A program made the position numbers and the translations under genes. From assembly GCF_031846565.1 (NCBI RefSeq), contig NZ_JAVRHL010000001.1:186001-250000 (forward strand): a DNA stretch of 64,000 nt, written 5' to 3'. This document shows, one piece after another, positions 16,207-24,123 of the stretch. Numbering within the stretch: the stretch's first letter is position 1; each line of letters begins with the position of its first letter. The notes beneath the pieces were generated by a model. The model searched no databases, was not told the DNA's origin, and was given only the letters and a program-made list of their open reading frames with translations. The DNA is from Tropicimonas_B omnivorans (GTDB lineage Bacteria; Pseudomonadota; Alphaproteobacteria; Rhodobacterales; Rhodobacteraceae).

Positions 16207-17124
16207 TTGAAATTCGATCTCCGCGCCGTCCTGATGGGACTGGCCTTCGCCTTCATCTGGTCCTCCTCCTTCAGCTCGTCCCGGATCGTCGTCACCAACG
16301 TTCCGCCGCTGACAGCGCTCGTCATCCGGTTCATGCTGTCGGGACTGATCGCCATTGTCATCGCGAAGGCCATGGGACAGTCGCTCCGGCTGACGCCGAG
16401 CCAATGGCGCGCGACGATCATCTTCGGGATCTGTCAGAACGCTCTCTATCTCGGGCTCAACTGGATCGCGATGCAACGGATCGAAGCGTCCCTCGCGGCG
16501 ATCATCGCCTCCTCCATGCCGCTCGTCGTCGCCTTCTTCTCATGGATCGCGCTCGGCAAGCGCCTGCCGCCGCTCGGTATCGCCGGAATAGCGGCCGGGA
16601 TGGCCGGCGTAATCCTGATCATGGGCACGCGGATGACCGGAGCGGGAGCGGACACGTTGTCCGTCGCGCTCTGCGTGATCGGCGTCGTGGCCCTCGCAAT
16701 CGCGACCATGTCGGTCTCCGGCGCCTCCTCGGGCGGGAACGTCATCGCCGTCGTCGGGCTGCAGATGCTGGTGGGCGGGGCCGCGCTGGTGCCCTTCGCG
16801 TTCCTCCTGCATGGCCCGGCCAACTGGACCCCGGTCGTGATCGCCTCGCTGACCTACGCGATCTTCATATCGGGCGTCGTGGCGACCATCGTCTGGGTGT
16901 TCCTCGTTCGCCGCATCGGGGCGACGCGGGCGGCGGTCTTCCACTTCCTCAACCCATTCCTCGGCGTCGCCATCGCCGCGGTGCTCCTCGGGGAGCGCTT
17001 CGGCTGGCTCGACGTGCTCGGCGTCGCGATCATCATGGCCGGCATCCTCGCCGTCCAGGTCTCGAGCAGAAGCCCGCGCGCCCCGGCGGCCGAACCGGAA
17101 CCGGTGTCACGCTCTGCCGGTTGA
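16207..17124 (+). CDS. DMT-superfamily (EamA) membrane transporter
   Basis: 305 aa from a TTG start at 16207, chosen because GAGGAG lies seven bases upstream and the first helix starts directly after (MKFDLRAVLMGLAFAFIWSS). About ten hydrophobic segments form two EamA repeats. The FIWSSSFSSSRI and LGLNWIAMQRIEASLAAIIAS segments are typical of the family. Substrate unknown. The C-terminal tail is short and charged. It stands between HU, which has its own terminator, and a PRC-barrel gene 29 bp downstream that may be co-transcribed. Confidence 0.85.
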   Translation: MKFDLRAVLMGLAFAFIWSSSFSSSRIVVTNVPPLTALVIRFMLSGLIAIVIAKAMGQSLRLTPSQWRATIIFGICQNALYLGLNWIAMQRIEASLAAIIASSMPLVVAFFSWIALGKRLPPLGIAGIAAGMAGVILIMGTRMTGAGADTLSVALCVIGVVALAIATMSVSGASSGGNVIAVVGLQMLVGGAALVPFAFLLHGPANWTPVVIASLTYAIFISGVVATIVWVFLVRRIGATRAAVFHFLNPFLGVAIAAVLLGERFGWLDVLGVAIIMAGILAVQVSSRSPRAPAAEPEPVSRSAG

Positions 17125-17153
17125 TCTTCTGTCAACCTGAACGGAGGTCAGCC

Positions 17154-17507
17154 ATGCTGTCCGGACCCGATACCGATCTCATTTCCTCGCAGGACGTCAA
17201 CGGCACGCGCGTCTACGGCGCCGGTGGCGATCATGTGGGGGATATCGACCATCTCCTGATCGACAAGAAAAGCGGCCGCATCGCCTACGCGGTGATGAGC
17301 TTCGGCGGTTTCCTCGGGATCGGGGAGGACTTCCACCCGATCCCCTGGAGCGCACTGACCTACGATACCGAGCGTGGCGGGTTCGCCAGCGGGATCACGG
17401 CCGAGCAGCTCCAGAGCGCCCCCGACCGCCACGAGGGCTGGCATCAGGACAGGGCATGGGAGGAAGCCTACTTCGCGCATTACGGTGCGCCGATGTACTG
17501 GATCTGA
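17154..17507 (+). CDS. PRC-barrel domain protein
   Basis: 117 aa, ATG 17154 with GGAGG upstream. The sequence DVNGTRVYGAGGDHVGDIDHLLIDKKSGRIAYAV, with its VGxIxxLLID core (residues about 26-36), and the FLGIGEDFHPIPWSAL segment are classic for stand-alone PRC-barrel proteins, which resemble the cytosolic domain of photosynthetic reaction-centre subunit H. The C-terminal part (HQDRAWEEAYFAHYGAPMYW) is the conserved tail seen in stress-related members. No reaction-centre genes are in this window, so a photosynthetic role is not implied. Confidence 0.9.
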   Translation: MLSGPDTDLISSQDVNGTRVYGAGGDHVGDIDHLLIDKKSGRIAYAVMSFGGFLGIGEDFHPIPWSALTYDTERGGFASGITAEQLQSAPDRHEGWHQDRAWEEAYFAHYGAPMYWI

Positions 17508-17527
17508 CCCCCGTCATCTGACCACCG

Positions 17528-18637
17528 TCAGGCGGGGCCGATCCGGCCCCGCAGCCCCTCGCCCACCTGCCCGCGATTCAGGAGCAAGTGGTCGAGCATC
17601 ACGCAGGCCGCCATCGCCTCCGCCACCGGCACGGCCCGGATGCCGACACAAGGGTCATGCCGTCCCTTCGTGACGATCTCCGCATCAGCGCCATCCTTCG
17701 TGATCGTGCGGCGTGGGGTTAGGATCGACGAGGTCGGCTTCACCGCGAAGCGCAGGACGATGTCCTGACCGGTGGAAATGCCGCCAAGGACGCCGCCCGA
17801 GTGGTTCGAATGGAAGACCGGGCCGTCCGGTCCCATCGTGATCTCGTCGGCATTCTCGTCGCCCTTGAGCGCCGCCGCCGCCATGCCCTCGCCGATCTCG
17901 ACACCCTTCACCGCGTTGATTGACATCATCGCCGCCGCGAGGTCCGTATCGATCTTGCCGTAGATCGGCGCGCCGAGGCCGGCCGGGGCGCCGGAGACCG
18001 CAAGCTCGATCATCGCTCCGACCGAGTTGCCCTCCTTTCGGAGCGCGTCGAGATATCCGGCCCAATCCTCGGCCGCCGCGGCATCGGGCACCCAGAACGG
18101 GTTCCGGCCCACCTCGTCGAGGTCGAACCGGCTCCGGTCTATCCCCCTCTCGCCCATCTGCACCATGTAGGCGGTAACTTTCATCTGGGGCGCCAACGCG
18201 GACAGCGCCGCCCGGGCAACGCCGCCCGCCGCGACCCGCGCCGCGGTTTCCCGGGCGCTCGACCGACCGCCGCCGCGATAATCCCGGATGCCGTATTTCT
18301 GCCAGTAGGTGATATCCGCGTGACCGGGGCGGAACTTCTCGGCAATCTCGCCGTAATCCTTCGAGCGCTGGTCGGTATTGCGGATCATCAGCTGGATCGG
18401 CGTGCCGGTGGTCTGCCCCTCGAAGACGCCGGACAGGATCTCCACCTCGTCCGCCTCCCGGCGCTGGGTCGTGTACTTGTTCTGGCCCGGCTTGCGCCGA
18501 TCGAGCCAGACCTGGATCGCTTCAGCGTCCACCTCGATGCCGGGAGGGCAGCCGTCGACCGTGGCGCCTAGTGCGGGGCCGTGGCTTTCGCCCCACGTGG
18601 TGACGCGGAAGAGATGACCGAATGTGTTCAGGCTCAT
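17528..18637 (-). CDS. aroC: Chorismate synthase
   Basis: 369 aa. It converts 5-enolpyruvylshikimate 3-phosphate to chorismate, the last shared step of aromatic amino acid synthesis, with reduced FMN. Signatures include GESHGPALGATVDGCPPG near the N-terminus (residues about 16-33), DYRGGGRSSARETAARVAAG (the flavin-binding loop), and HSGGVLGGISTGQDI with RFAVKPTSSI. Length is typical. ATG 18637 starts with the conserved MSLNTFGHLFRVTTWG. The gene lies 32 bp downstream of a Gfo/Idh/MocA gene on the same strand. Confidence 0.97.
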   Translation of the reverse strand: MSLNTFGHLFRVTTWGESHGPALGATVDGCPPGIEVDAEAIQVWLDRRKPGQNKYTTQRREADEVEILSGVFEGQTTGTPIQLMIRNTDQRSKDYGEIAEKFRPGHADITYWQKYGIRDYRGGGRSSARETAARVAAGGVARAALSALAPQMKVTAYMVQMGERGIDRSRFDLDEVGRNPFWVPDAAAAEDWAGYLDALRKEGNSVGAMIELAVSGAPAGLGAPIYGKIDTDLAAAMMSINAVKGVEIGEGMAAAALKGDENADEITMGPDGPVFHSNHSGGVLGGISTGQDIVLRFAVKPTSSILTPRRTITKDGADAEIVTKGRHDPCVGIRAVPVAEAMAACVMLDHLLLNRGQVGEGLRGRIGPA

Positions 18638-18669
18638 GGGAGGGGCTCCTGTTGCCGCGGCTTCGAGCC

Positions 18670-19617
18670 TTACTTGTCCGGTGCTCTTCCCTCAAGCCGG
18701 GCTATGACATTCGAGGCACGGACCGCGTCCGCGGGGGAGACGCAGTCCTCCCAGTTGCCCGTCCCGATGGCGCGCAGGAAGGGGCGGATCCCCCGCCCGG
18801 CATCGGGGACGAGCTGGCCGAGTTCGGTCGCGGGCCCGTCACCTTCGCGCAAGAGAAGCGTGCCGTCGTCGCACCACGCCCCGCCGCGCGTACCGAGGAT
18901 CTCGATCTCGAGCCGTGTGCGCAGGTCCGCCCAGCCCGTCTCGATCTGTGCGATGCCGGAACGGAGGGGGAGAGTGGCAATGCCCGTGTCGGCTATGCCC
19001 TGTCCCAGGATGGAGATCTGACGAAGATGGCCCGGACCGAAAGGCCCGAGGCCGAGCCAGGACAGCAGATCGGCCGCGTGCAGAGCGAGATCGCCGAACG
19101 CGCTCGTTCCGGCACGCTCGGGATCGGCAAGCCAATGCGACCCGGGCAGCCATCCCGCACGAAGGCCGTCATGGGTGAACCGAATACGCGCTAAGGACAC
19201 CTCCCCGAGCGCGCCGGCCCGAAGCCGATGCGCGAGCTCGGCCAGGGCAGGATAGGTTCGCAGGAAGAAACCGGTATGGAACCGGGTGCCGTCGCCCACG
19301 ATGCGGCGGGCGACGGGGTCAGGGTCGAACGCCAGCGGCTTTTCGACGAAGAGCGGGCAGCCGAGGCCGAGGACGGCGTCCACGTCCCGCGCATGGTGAC
19401 GCGTTTCGGAGCATATGAGGATCCCGGCCAGATCTGACGGGAAGTCCTCCGGTGGACGGGTCAACGCTCCGCTCGCGCGGGCCACTTCGCCCCGGAGACC
19501 GGCGTCATCGTCCCAGACATGGGCGACGCGCGCGGTCCCGTCCTCCGCGATCACACGGAGGTAATCCGCGACATGGGGATGGGCCGCACCGAGAAGGGCG
19601 AGTGGAGCGGGGGTCAT
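18670..19617 (-). CDS. Gfo/Idh/MocA-family oxidoreductase
   Basis: 315 aa from ATG 19617 (MTPAPLALLGAAHPHVADYL), with AGGCAGGA upstream; an ATG ten codons earlier is less likely. The N-terminal Rossmann fold carries a degenerate glycine motif, and LFVEKPLAFDPDP contains the family's conserved EKP lysine. A histidine-containing segment (DLALHAADLLSWLG) matches the usual catalytic Asp-xxx-His region. The substrate, probably a sugar or inositol derivative, cannot be told. It sits between aroC and the petABC terminator and has no obvious pathway partner. Confidence 0.85.
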   Translation of the reverse strand: MTPAPLALLGAAHPHVADYLRVIAEDGTARVAHVWDDDAGLRGEVARASGALTRPPEDFPSDLAGILICSETRHHARDVDAVLGLGCPLFVEKPLAFDPDPVARRIVGDGTRFHTGFFLRTYPALAELAHRLRAGALGEVSLARIRFTHDGLRAGWLPGSHWLADPERAGTSAFGDLALHAADLLSWLGLGPFGPGHLRQISILGQGIADTGIATLPLRSGIAQIETGWADLRTRLEIEILGTRGGAWCDDGTLLLREGDGPATELGQLVPDAGRGIRPFLRAIGTGNWEDCVSPADAVRASNVIARLEGRAPDK

Positions 19618-19683
19618 GTCGTCCTGCCTGAAACGCTCGCCCACCATGGCACATCGCGGAGGTCTCCGCGCGCCGGGCGCCTA

Positions 19684-19714
19684 CGAAAAAGGGCGCCCCC
19701 TTCGGGACGCCCCT
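19684..19714 (-). terminator. Rho-independent terminator of petABC
   Basis: On the minus strand GGGCGTCCC-GAAG-GGGGCGCCC is followed by TTTTT, 25 bp after the petC stop. One T-G wobble in the stem. Confidence 0.88.
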
Positions 19715-19738
19715 CGAAACTCGGCGGGTGGAGAGGAC

Positions 19739-21082
19739 TTACGCGTCCCCGTCACCCTTGTAGCGATGCTTGATCGGCGCCCAGACACGCTTGTTCGTCA
19801 GGTAGAGCAGAACCGCGAAAAGGCCGAGGAAGATCACCGCGACAAAGCCGACCCGTTTGCGCTCCATCAGCTTCGGCTCGGCCGTCCACATCATGAAGGC
19901 CGTGACATCGAGCGCCATCTGCTCGACAGTCGCGGGCGTTCCGTCCTCGTACTCGACCAGCCCTTCGGAGAGCGGCGGGGGCATCGCGATGCGGCCGCCT
20001 GGGAAGGTCTCGTTGCCGTAAAGGATCGTGCCGGCCTGCTCGTACTCCTCACCGGTATAATGCGTGAGAAGGGTGGCGACGTATTCCGGCCCGCCGATCC
20101 CGTTGACGAACTGCGAGATACCGGTGCCGGCGGGGCCGTGGAAGCCGGTCCGGGATTTCGCCATCAGCGACAGGTCCGGCGCGTTTTCGAGAGCCGACGG
20201 CGGGAAGTGATCCGGCGGGGTCGCCGTGCGGAAGTTGTCGAGGTCCGGATCGAACACCTCGTAGAAGGCGGCGTAGGCGCGAACCTGATCTTCCGGAAGG
20301 CCGGGACCGCTCTCGGCGCTCAGCGTGCGGAAGGGGACATAGCGCAGACCGTGACAGGCGGAGCAGACTTCCGTGTAGACCTGAAGGCCCCGCTGAAGCT
20401 GCATCTGGTCGTAGGCGCCGAACGGCCCCTCGAAGGAGAAGTCGTAGTTCACGACGTGACTGTCGTGCCCGCCTTCGGAATGCGCCTCGTCGTCCTCGTG
20501 GCCTTCGGCTGCATGCTCTTCGCCGGCCTCGATGCCCTCGGCGCTGCCCTGTTCGGCAGCTTCGAGCGCGGGAGAGGTCTCTTCGCCATCTTCGGCGGCG
20601 TCGTCGCTCTCTTCGGCAACAGCCTCGTCCGCGCCTGGCTCTGCCGCGTCGACCCCTTCAGCGCCCTCGGGCTCTTCAGCAGCCTCTCCGGTCACTTCGG
20701 CGTCCGTGGCCTCGGGCTCTTCAGTAACCTCGTCGGTCACCTCGGCGTCCGCGGCCTCGGGCTCTTCAGTAACCTCGTCGGTCACCTCGATGTCCAGGGC
20801 CTCGTCGGCATCCGCCTCGGGGGCCTCGTCCGCTGCGTCGAGGGTCACCGCGTTTTCCGCGGGCTCCTCTTCGGCAGCGTCCTCGCCGTCCGCAAGGTCC
20901 GGCGCCGCGTCCACATCGTCCGCTTCGGCCGGCGCCGCTTCGGCGTCCGCCTGCGGCGTCACGGTTGACGGCGCCACCTGAAGGACGGGCCGGGAGGGTT
21001 GGTCGGCGTCACTCTCCTGAGCGGCAACCGGCAAGGCGACACCTGCGGCGAGGACCGCCGCGATGGTCAGGGGTCGAAACAT
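19739..21082 (-). CDS. petC: Cytochrome c1 with long acidic insert
   Basis: 447 aa from ATG 21082 (MFRPLTIAAV); an ATG at 21106 that overlaps the petB stop is an alternative. Haem-binding subunit of the cytochrome bc1 complex. Order: signal peptide (1-22, ending VAAQ), an Asp/Glu/Ala-rich segment of about 170 residues, then the cytochrome c1 core with CSACH around residue 240, the RYVPFRTLS and axial-methionine region GGRIAMPPPLSEG, and a C-terminal membrane anchor (VAVIFLGLFAVLLYLTNKRVW). Most cytochromes c1 are about 260 aa; Paracoccus denitrificans has a comparable acidic insertion thought to aid contact with its cytochrome c partner. Third gene of petABC. Confidence 0.95.
   Translation of the reverse strand: MFRPLTIAAVLAAGVALPVAAQESDADQPSRPVLQVAPSTVTPQADAEAAPAEADDVDAAPDLADGEDAAEEEPAENAVTLDAADEAPEADADEALDIEVTDEVTEEPEAADAEVTDEVTEEPEATDAEVTGEAAEEPEGAEGVDAAEPGADEAVAEESDDAAEDGEETSPALEAAEQGSAEGIEAGEEHAAEGHEDDEAHSEGGHDSHVVNYDFSFEGPFGAYDQMQLQRGLQVYTEVCSACHGLRYVPFRTLSAESGPGLPEDQVRAYAAFYEVFDPDLDNFRTATPPDHFPPSALENAPDLSLMAKSRTGFHGPAGTGISQFVNGIGGPEYVATLLTHYTGEEYEQAGTILYGNETFPGGRIAMPPPLSEGLVEYEDGTPATVEQMALDVTAFMMWTAEPKLMERKRVGFVAVIFLGLFAVLLYLTNKRVWAPIKHRYKGDGDA
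20690..20795. repeat. 45-bp tandem repeat inside petC
   Basis: Two nearly identical 45-bp units start at 20690 and 20735, and a third partial unit starts at 20780; a degenerate copy precedes them. They encode 15-residue acidic repeats of the form EVTDEVTEEPEAxDA. The repeat register keeps the reading frame, so gain or loss of units would change the length of the acidic arm without breaking the protein. Confidence 0.85.
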
Positions 21083-21102
21083 CGCGAAATCGTCCTTTCC
21101 GA

Positions 21103-22464
21103 TCATTCCGCCGGGCTCTTCGCGCCGGGCACGAGCCCGCTCGTGGAGCTCTCGTGGGTTTCGCCGGGATAGTGCGCGGCGAAGTCGTCCTCGATGGTGG
21201 CGGGCTGGCGCAGCGGCTTCTCGAAGACGCCGAGCAGCGGCAGGACCACGAGGAAGTAACCGAACCAGTAGGCCGACGCGACGAGCGAGATCGAGGCGTA
21301 GGGCTCCTCGGCCGGCATCGCGCCGCACCACATCAGAACGAAGAAATCGACAACGAGGCCAGCGAACCACCACTTGAACATCGGCCGATAGCGTCCGGAG
21401 CGCACCGAAGAGGTGTCGAGCCACGGCGCCAGGGCCATGACCGCGATCGCGCCGAACATGGCGATCACGCCGAAGAACTTCGCATCGACGAGGCCGAAGG
21501 TGATCCAGTTCGCCGCGATGACGATCCACACGTCGCCGGTGAAGGCCCGCAGGATCGCGTAGAACGGCAGGAAGTACCATTCGGGCACGATGTGCGACGG
21601 CGTCGAGAGGGCGTTCGCCTCGATGTAGTTGTCGGGGTGTCCGAGGTAGTTCGGCATGAAGCCGACCACGGCGAAGAAGATCACCAGGATCACGGCCAGC
21701 GCGAACAGGTCCTTGAGCACGAAGTAGGGCCAGAACGGGAGCGTGTCCTTATCGGCCTCCTCCTTGGACGTGCGCCGCACCTCGACCCCGGTGGGGTTGT
21801 TGTTGCCGGTGGAATGGAACGCCCAGATATGGACGATCACGAGACCGGCGATGAGGAACGGCATCAGGTAGTGCAGGCTGAAGAAGCGGTTCAGCGTGGC
21901 GTTGTCGACGGCGGGCCCGCCGAGGAGCCACGTCTGGATGCTCTCGCCGATGAAGGGGATCGCGCCGAACAGGCCGGTGATGACGGTCGCGCCCCAGAAG
22001 GACATCTGGCCCCAGGGCAGGACGTAACCCATGAACGCCGTGCCCATCATCAGAAGATAGATGAGCATGCCGATGATCCACGTGACCTCGCGCGGCGCCT
22101 TGTAGGAGCCGTAGTAGAGGCCGCGGAAGATGTGGGCATAGACCGCGATGAAGAACAGGGACGCGCCGTTGGCATGCATGTACCGCAGCATGAAGCCGCC
22201 GTTCACGTTGCGCATGATGTGCTCGACGGAGGCGAAGGCCATGTCGACATGCGGCGTGTAGTGCATCACCAGAACGATGCCGGTGATGATCTGCATCGCG
22301 AGGCAGAAGACGAGGATGATGCCCCAGATCCACATCCAGTTCAGGTTGCGTGGGGTGGGGATCATGAGCGTGTCGTAGAGCAGACCGATCACCGGGAGGC
22401 GGCCGTTCAGCCAGCGCTCGCCCCGGGTCCTGGGCTCGTAATGGTCGTGCGGAATACCTGACAT
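21103..22464 (-). CDS. petB: Cytochrome b of the bc1 complex
   Basis: 453 aa from ATG 22464 (MSGIPHDHYEPRT). Polytopic quinol-oxidising subunit with two b haems. Visible signatures: HYTPHVDMAFASVEHIMRNVNGG, the RYMHANGAS segment with haem-ligand histidines, YGSYKAPREVTWIIGM, GYVLPWGQMSFWGA, the second histidine pair in LHYLMPF and VHIWAFHSTG, and the PEWYF motif (IVPEWYFLPFYAILRA) of the quinol-oxidation pocket. Length is as in Rhodobacter and Paracoccus. The stop overlaps the alternative petC start by two bases and the gene follows petA by 13 bp. Confidence 0.97.
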   Translation of the reverse strand: MSGIPHDHYEPRTRGERWLNGRLPVIGLLYDTLMIPTPRNLNWMWIWGIILVFCLAMQIITGIVLVMHYTPHVDMAFASVEHIMRNVNGGFMLRYMHANGASLFFIAVYAHIFRGLYYGSYKAPREVTWIIGMLIYLLMMGTAFMGYVLPWGQMSFWGATVITGLFGAIPFIGESIQTWLLGGPAVDNATLNRFFSLHYLMPFLIAGLVIVHIWAFHSTGNNNPTGVEVRRTSKEEADKDTLPFWPYFVLKDLFALAVILVIFFAVVGFMPNYLGHPDNYIEANALSTPSHIVPEWYFLPFYAILRAFTGDVWIVIAANWITFGLVDAKFFGVIAMFGAIAVMALAPWLDTSSVRSGRYRPMFKWWFAGLVVDFFVLMWCGAMPAEEPYASISLVASAYWFGYFLVVLPLLGVFEKPLRQPATIEDDFAAHYPGETHESSTSGLVPGAKSPAE

Positions 22465-22477
22465 GGCGTCTCCCCCC

Positions 22478-23059
22478 TCAGCCCAGAACGATTGTTGTTT
22501 CGCCGTCGAACCCAGCGACCGGGATCGGAAGGTTCTCGGGTGCGGGACCGCGGCGGATGCGGCCGGCGGTGTCGTAGTGCGAGCCGTGGCAGGGGCAGAA
22601 CCATCCACCGAAATCGCCGGCACCGTCACCGAGCGGGACGCAGCCGAGGTGGGTGCAGACACCCATCATGACGAGCCATTCCTCGCTGCCCTCGTCGCCC
22701 GGAGGCGGCAGGGCGCGGTTGGGATCGGTCGCCGGCGCGGCCAAGTCGATATTGGCATTGCGGGCCACCGGGTCCTGCAGGTCGGACAGATCGACGGCCC
22801 GCGCGGCCTCGATCTCCTCCTCGGTGCGGCGCCGGATGAACACCGGCTTGCCGAGGTACTGAACCGTCAGCTGGGTGCCCGGCTCCACGGAGGAGACGTC
22901 GACCCGGATCGAGCTCAGTGCCTGAACGTCGGCAGAGGGGTTCATCTGGTTCACGAGCGGCCAGACGGCCGCACCAACGGCGACCGTCCCTGCGCCCGCA
23001 GTTGCGTAATACAGGAAATCCCGTCGAGTGGCGGTGTGCGAATCGTCGGCGTGGGACAA
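22478..23059 (-). CDS. petA: Rieske iron-sulfur subunit of the bc1 complex
   Basis: 193 aa from a TTG at 23059: no ATG or GTG fits, AGGAGAGGAG lies just upstream, and the protein then begins MSHADDSHTATRRDFLYYATA like Rhodobacter Rieske proteins. TRRDFLYYATAG is a twin-arginine export signal and membrane anchor. The [2Fe-2S] ligands are in CTHLGC (around residue 133) and CPCHGSHYD (around 153). It passes electrons from quinol to cytochrome c1. The leader upstream can form alternative GC-rich stems (see 23082-23130), which with the weak TTG start suggests control of translation or early transcription. Confidence 0.96.
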   Translation of the reverse strand: MSHADDSHTATRRDFLYYATAGAGTVAVGAAVWPLVNQMNPSADVQALSSIRVDVSSVEPGTQLTVQYLGKPVFIRRRTEEEIEAARAVDLSDLQDPVARNANIDLAAPATDPNRALPPPGDEGSEEWLVMMGVCTHLGCVPLGDGAGDFGGWFCPCHGSHYDTAGRIRRGPAPENLPIPVAGFDGETTIVLG

Positions 23060-23081
23060 GGAAAAGCTCCTCTCCTTGGCT

Positions 23082-23130
23082 GGCCCCGCCCGTAGGGGCC
23101 TCTTCGTCTCAATGGCCCCTGAGAGGGCCC
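23082..23130 (-). promoter_or_regulatory. petABC leader with mutually exclusive stem-loops
   Basis: Four short GC segments occur in transcript order: 1 GGGCCCT (23130-23124), 2 AGGGGCC (23120-23114), 3 GGCCCCT (23100-23094) and 4 GGGGCC (23087-23082). Segments 1-2 (one mismatch) and 3-4 form two hairpins; 2-3 pair perfectly over 7 bp as the alternative. Stem 3-4 ends just before the AGGAGAGGAG ribosome-binding site of petA. The layout resembles an attenuator, but no U-run follows, so effects on translation are more likely. Confidence 0.45.
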
Positions 23131-23341
23131 ATCCGTCATCGCTCCGGGGAAACACTCCACGGGCGGGTCGGGGCGGGTTTATGCCGACGGGGCGCCTCCG
23201 TCCAGTCGCCAATTGCGATTGTGGCGGCGCCAAAGGGTCGCAACCCGGCGCGTCACCCCCGTTCAGTTGCGCCCTTACAACGCCGCCGGCTTGTGCTAAT
23301 CGCAAATGAAACGTCGGCTTCTTCCCTACAGGACATGACAC

Positions 23342-24004
23342 ATGCGCAATCTCCCCATCGCCGCCTCGGCTGCTGTCCTTGCCACGGGCCTTACCGCCCT
23401 GCCCGCCGCCGCCGAGATCGAGCTCAGCTTCTACGGCGGCGTTCAGGACGCTCCTCACAGCCGCGTCGAGGGCGATGACGGCACCGATGACTTCAACTTC
23501 CTCGCGGACTGGGAAGGCCGTTCGGGCGAGGCGCCGCCGCATTACGGCATCCGCGCGACGTGGTGGCGCTCGGCGAATCTCGGCTTCGGCATCGAGCTCG
23601 ACCACTCCAAGGTCTATGCCTCCGACGACACGCTCGAGGATGAAGGCTTCGACCAGCTCGAGATGACGGACGGCATCAACTTCCTGACGGCCAACGTCTT
23701 CTATCGCTGGCCGCGTCAGTTCGCCTCCGGCGCCATCACGCCCTATGTCGGCGCGGGCGCCGGCCTCTCGGTTCCCCATGTCGAGGTCGAGCGCAACGGC
23801 TCCGACACGTTCGAGTACCAGGTGACCGGCCCCGCCGTCGCCCTGATGGCCGGCGCGTCCTACGCGCTCACCGACGCCTGGTCGGTCTTCGGGGAGTACA
23901 AGGTGACCTACTCCTCCAACACCGCCGATCTCGACAATGGCGGCGAGCTGAAGACGGACATCGTGACGAACGCGCTCAACATCGGTCTGAGCTACAGCTT
24001 CTGA
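23342..24004 (+). CDS. Outer-membrane beta-barrel protein (OmpA/LpxQ-like)
   Basis: 220 aa; residues 1-24 form a signal peptide (LTALPAAAE). The mature part alternates polar and hydrophobic residues in strands such as ITPYVGAGAGLSVPHVEVE and WSVFGEYKVTYSS, and ends in an aromatic (SYSF), as expected for an eight-stranded outer-membrane barrel of the OMP_b-brl type. The start of the mature protein, IELSFYGGVQDAPHSRVEGD (its first 20 residues), recalls proteins annotated as lipid A oxidase in rhizobia and Rhodobacterales, which would oxidise a lipid A glucosamine; that link is from memory and not proven. Divergent from petABC, with a strong terminator after it. Confidence 0.75.
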   Translation: MRNLPIAASAAVLATGLTALPAAAEIELSFYGGVQDAPHSRVEGDDGTDDFNFLADWEGRSGEAPPHYGIRATWWRSANLGFGIELDHSKVYASDDTLEDEGFDQLEMTDGINFLTANVFYRWPRQFASGAITPYVGAGAGLSVPHVEVERNGSDTFEYQVTGPAVALMAGASYALTDAWSVFGEYKVTYSSNTADLDNGGELKTDIVTNALNIGLSYSF

Positions 24005-24056
24005 GGACGCCCCCGGCAGGTCCTCCCGGGCGTCTGGCTGACGAGGGGACAAAATG

Positions 24057-24093
24057 AAAGCGCCGGCCCCGCCTCGACGGGGCCGGCGCTTTT
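24057..24093. terminator. Bidirectional terminator between convergent genes
   Basis: AAAGCGCCGGCCCCG-CCTCGA-CGGGGCCGGCGCTTTT: a perfect stem of 13 or more base pairs flanked by A and T runs, between the outer-membrane protein gene and the convergent EEP-family gene. Suits both directions. Confidence 0.92.
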
Positions 24094-24123
24094 CGTTTCG
24101 AGGGGGGGGCGAGGAGGAGCGCG

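Noticed and set aside
17154..17507. Photosynthetic reaction-centre subunit H
   Set aside because: Too short and without a membrane helix; it is a stand-alone PRC-barrel protein and no photosynthesis genes are nearby.
20690..20795. Short direct repeats as a possible CRISPR array
   Set aside because: Repeats are adjacent without spacers, in frame, and code for the acidic arm of cytochrome c1.
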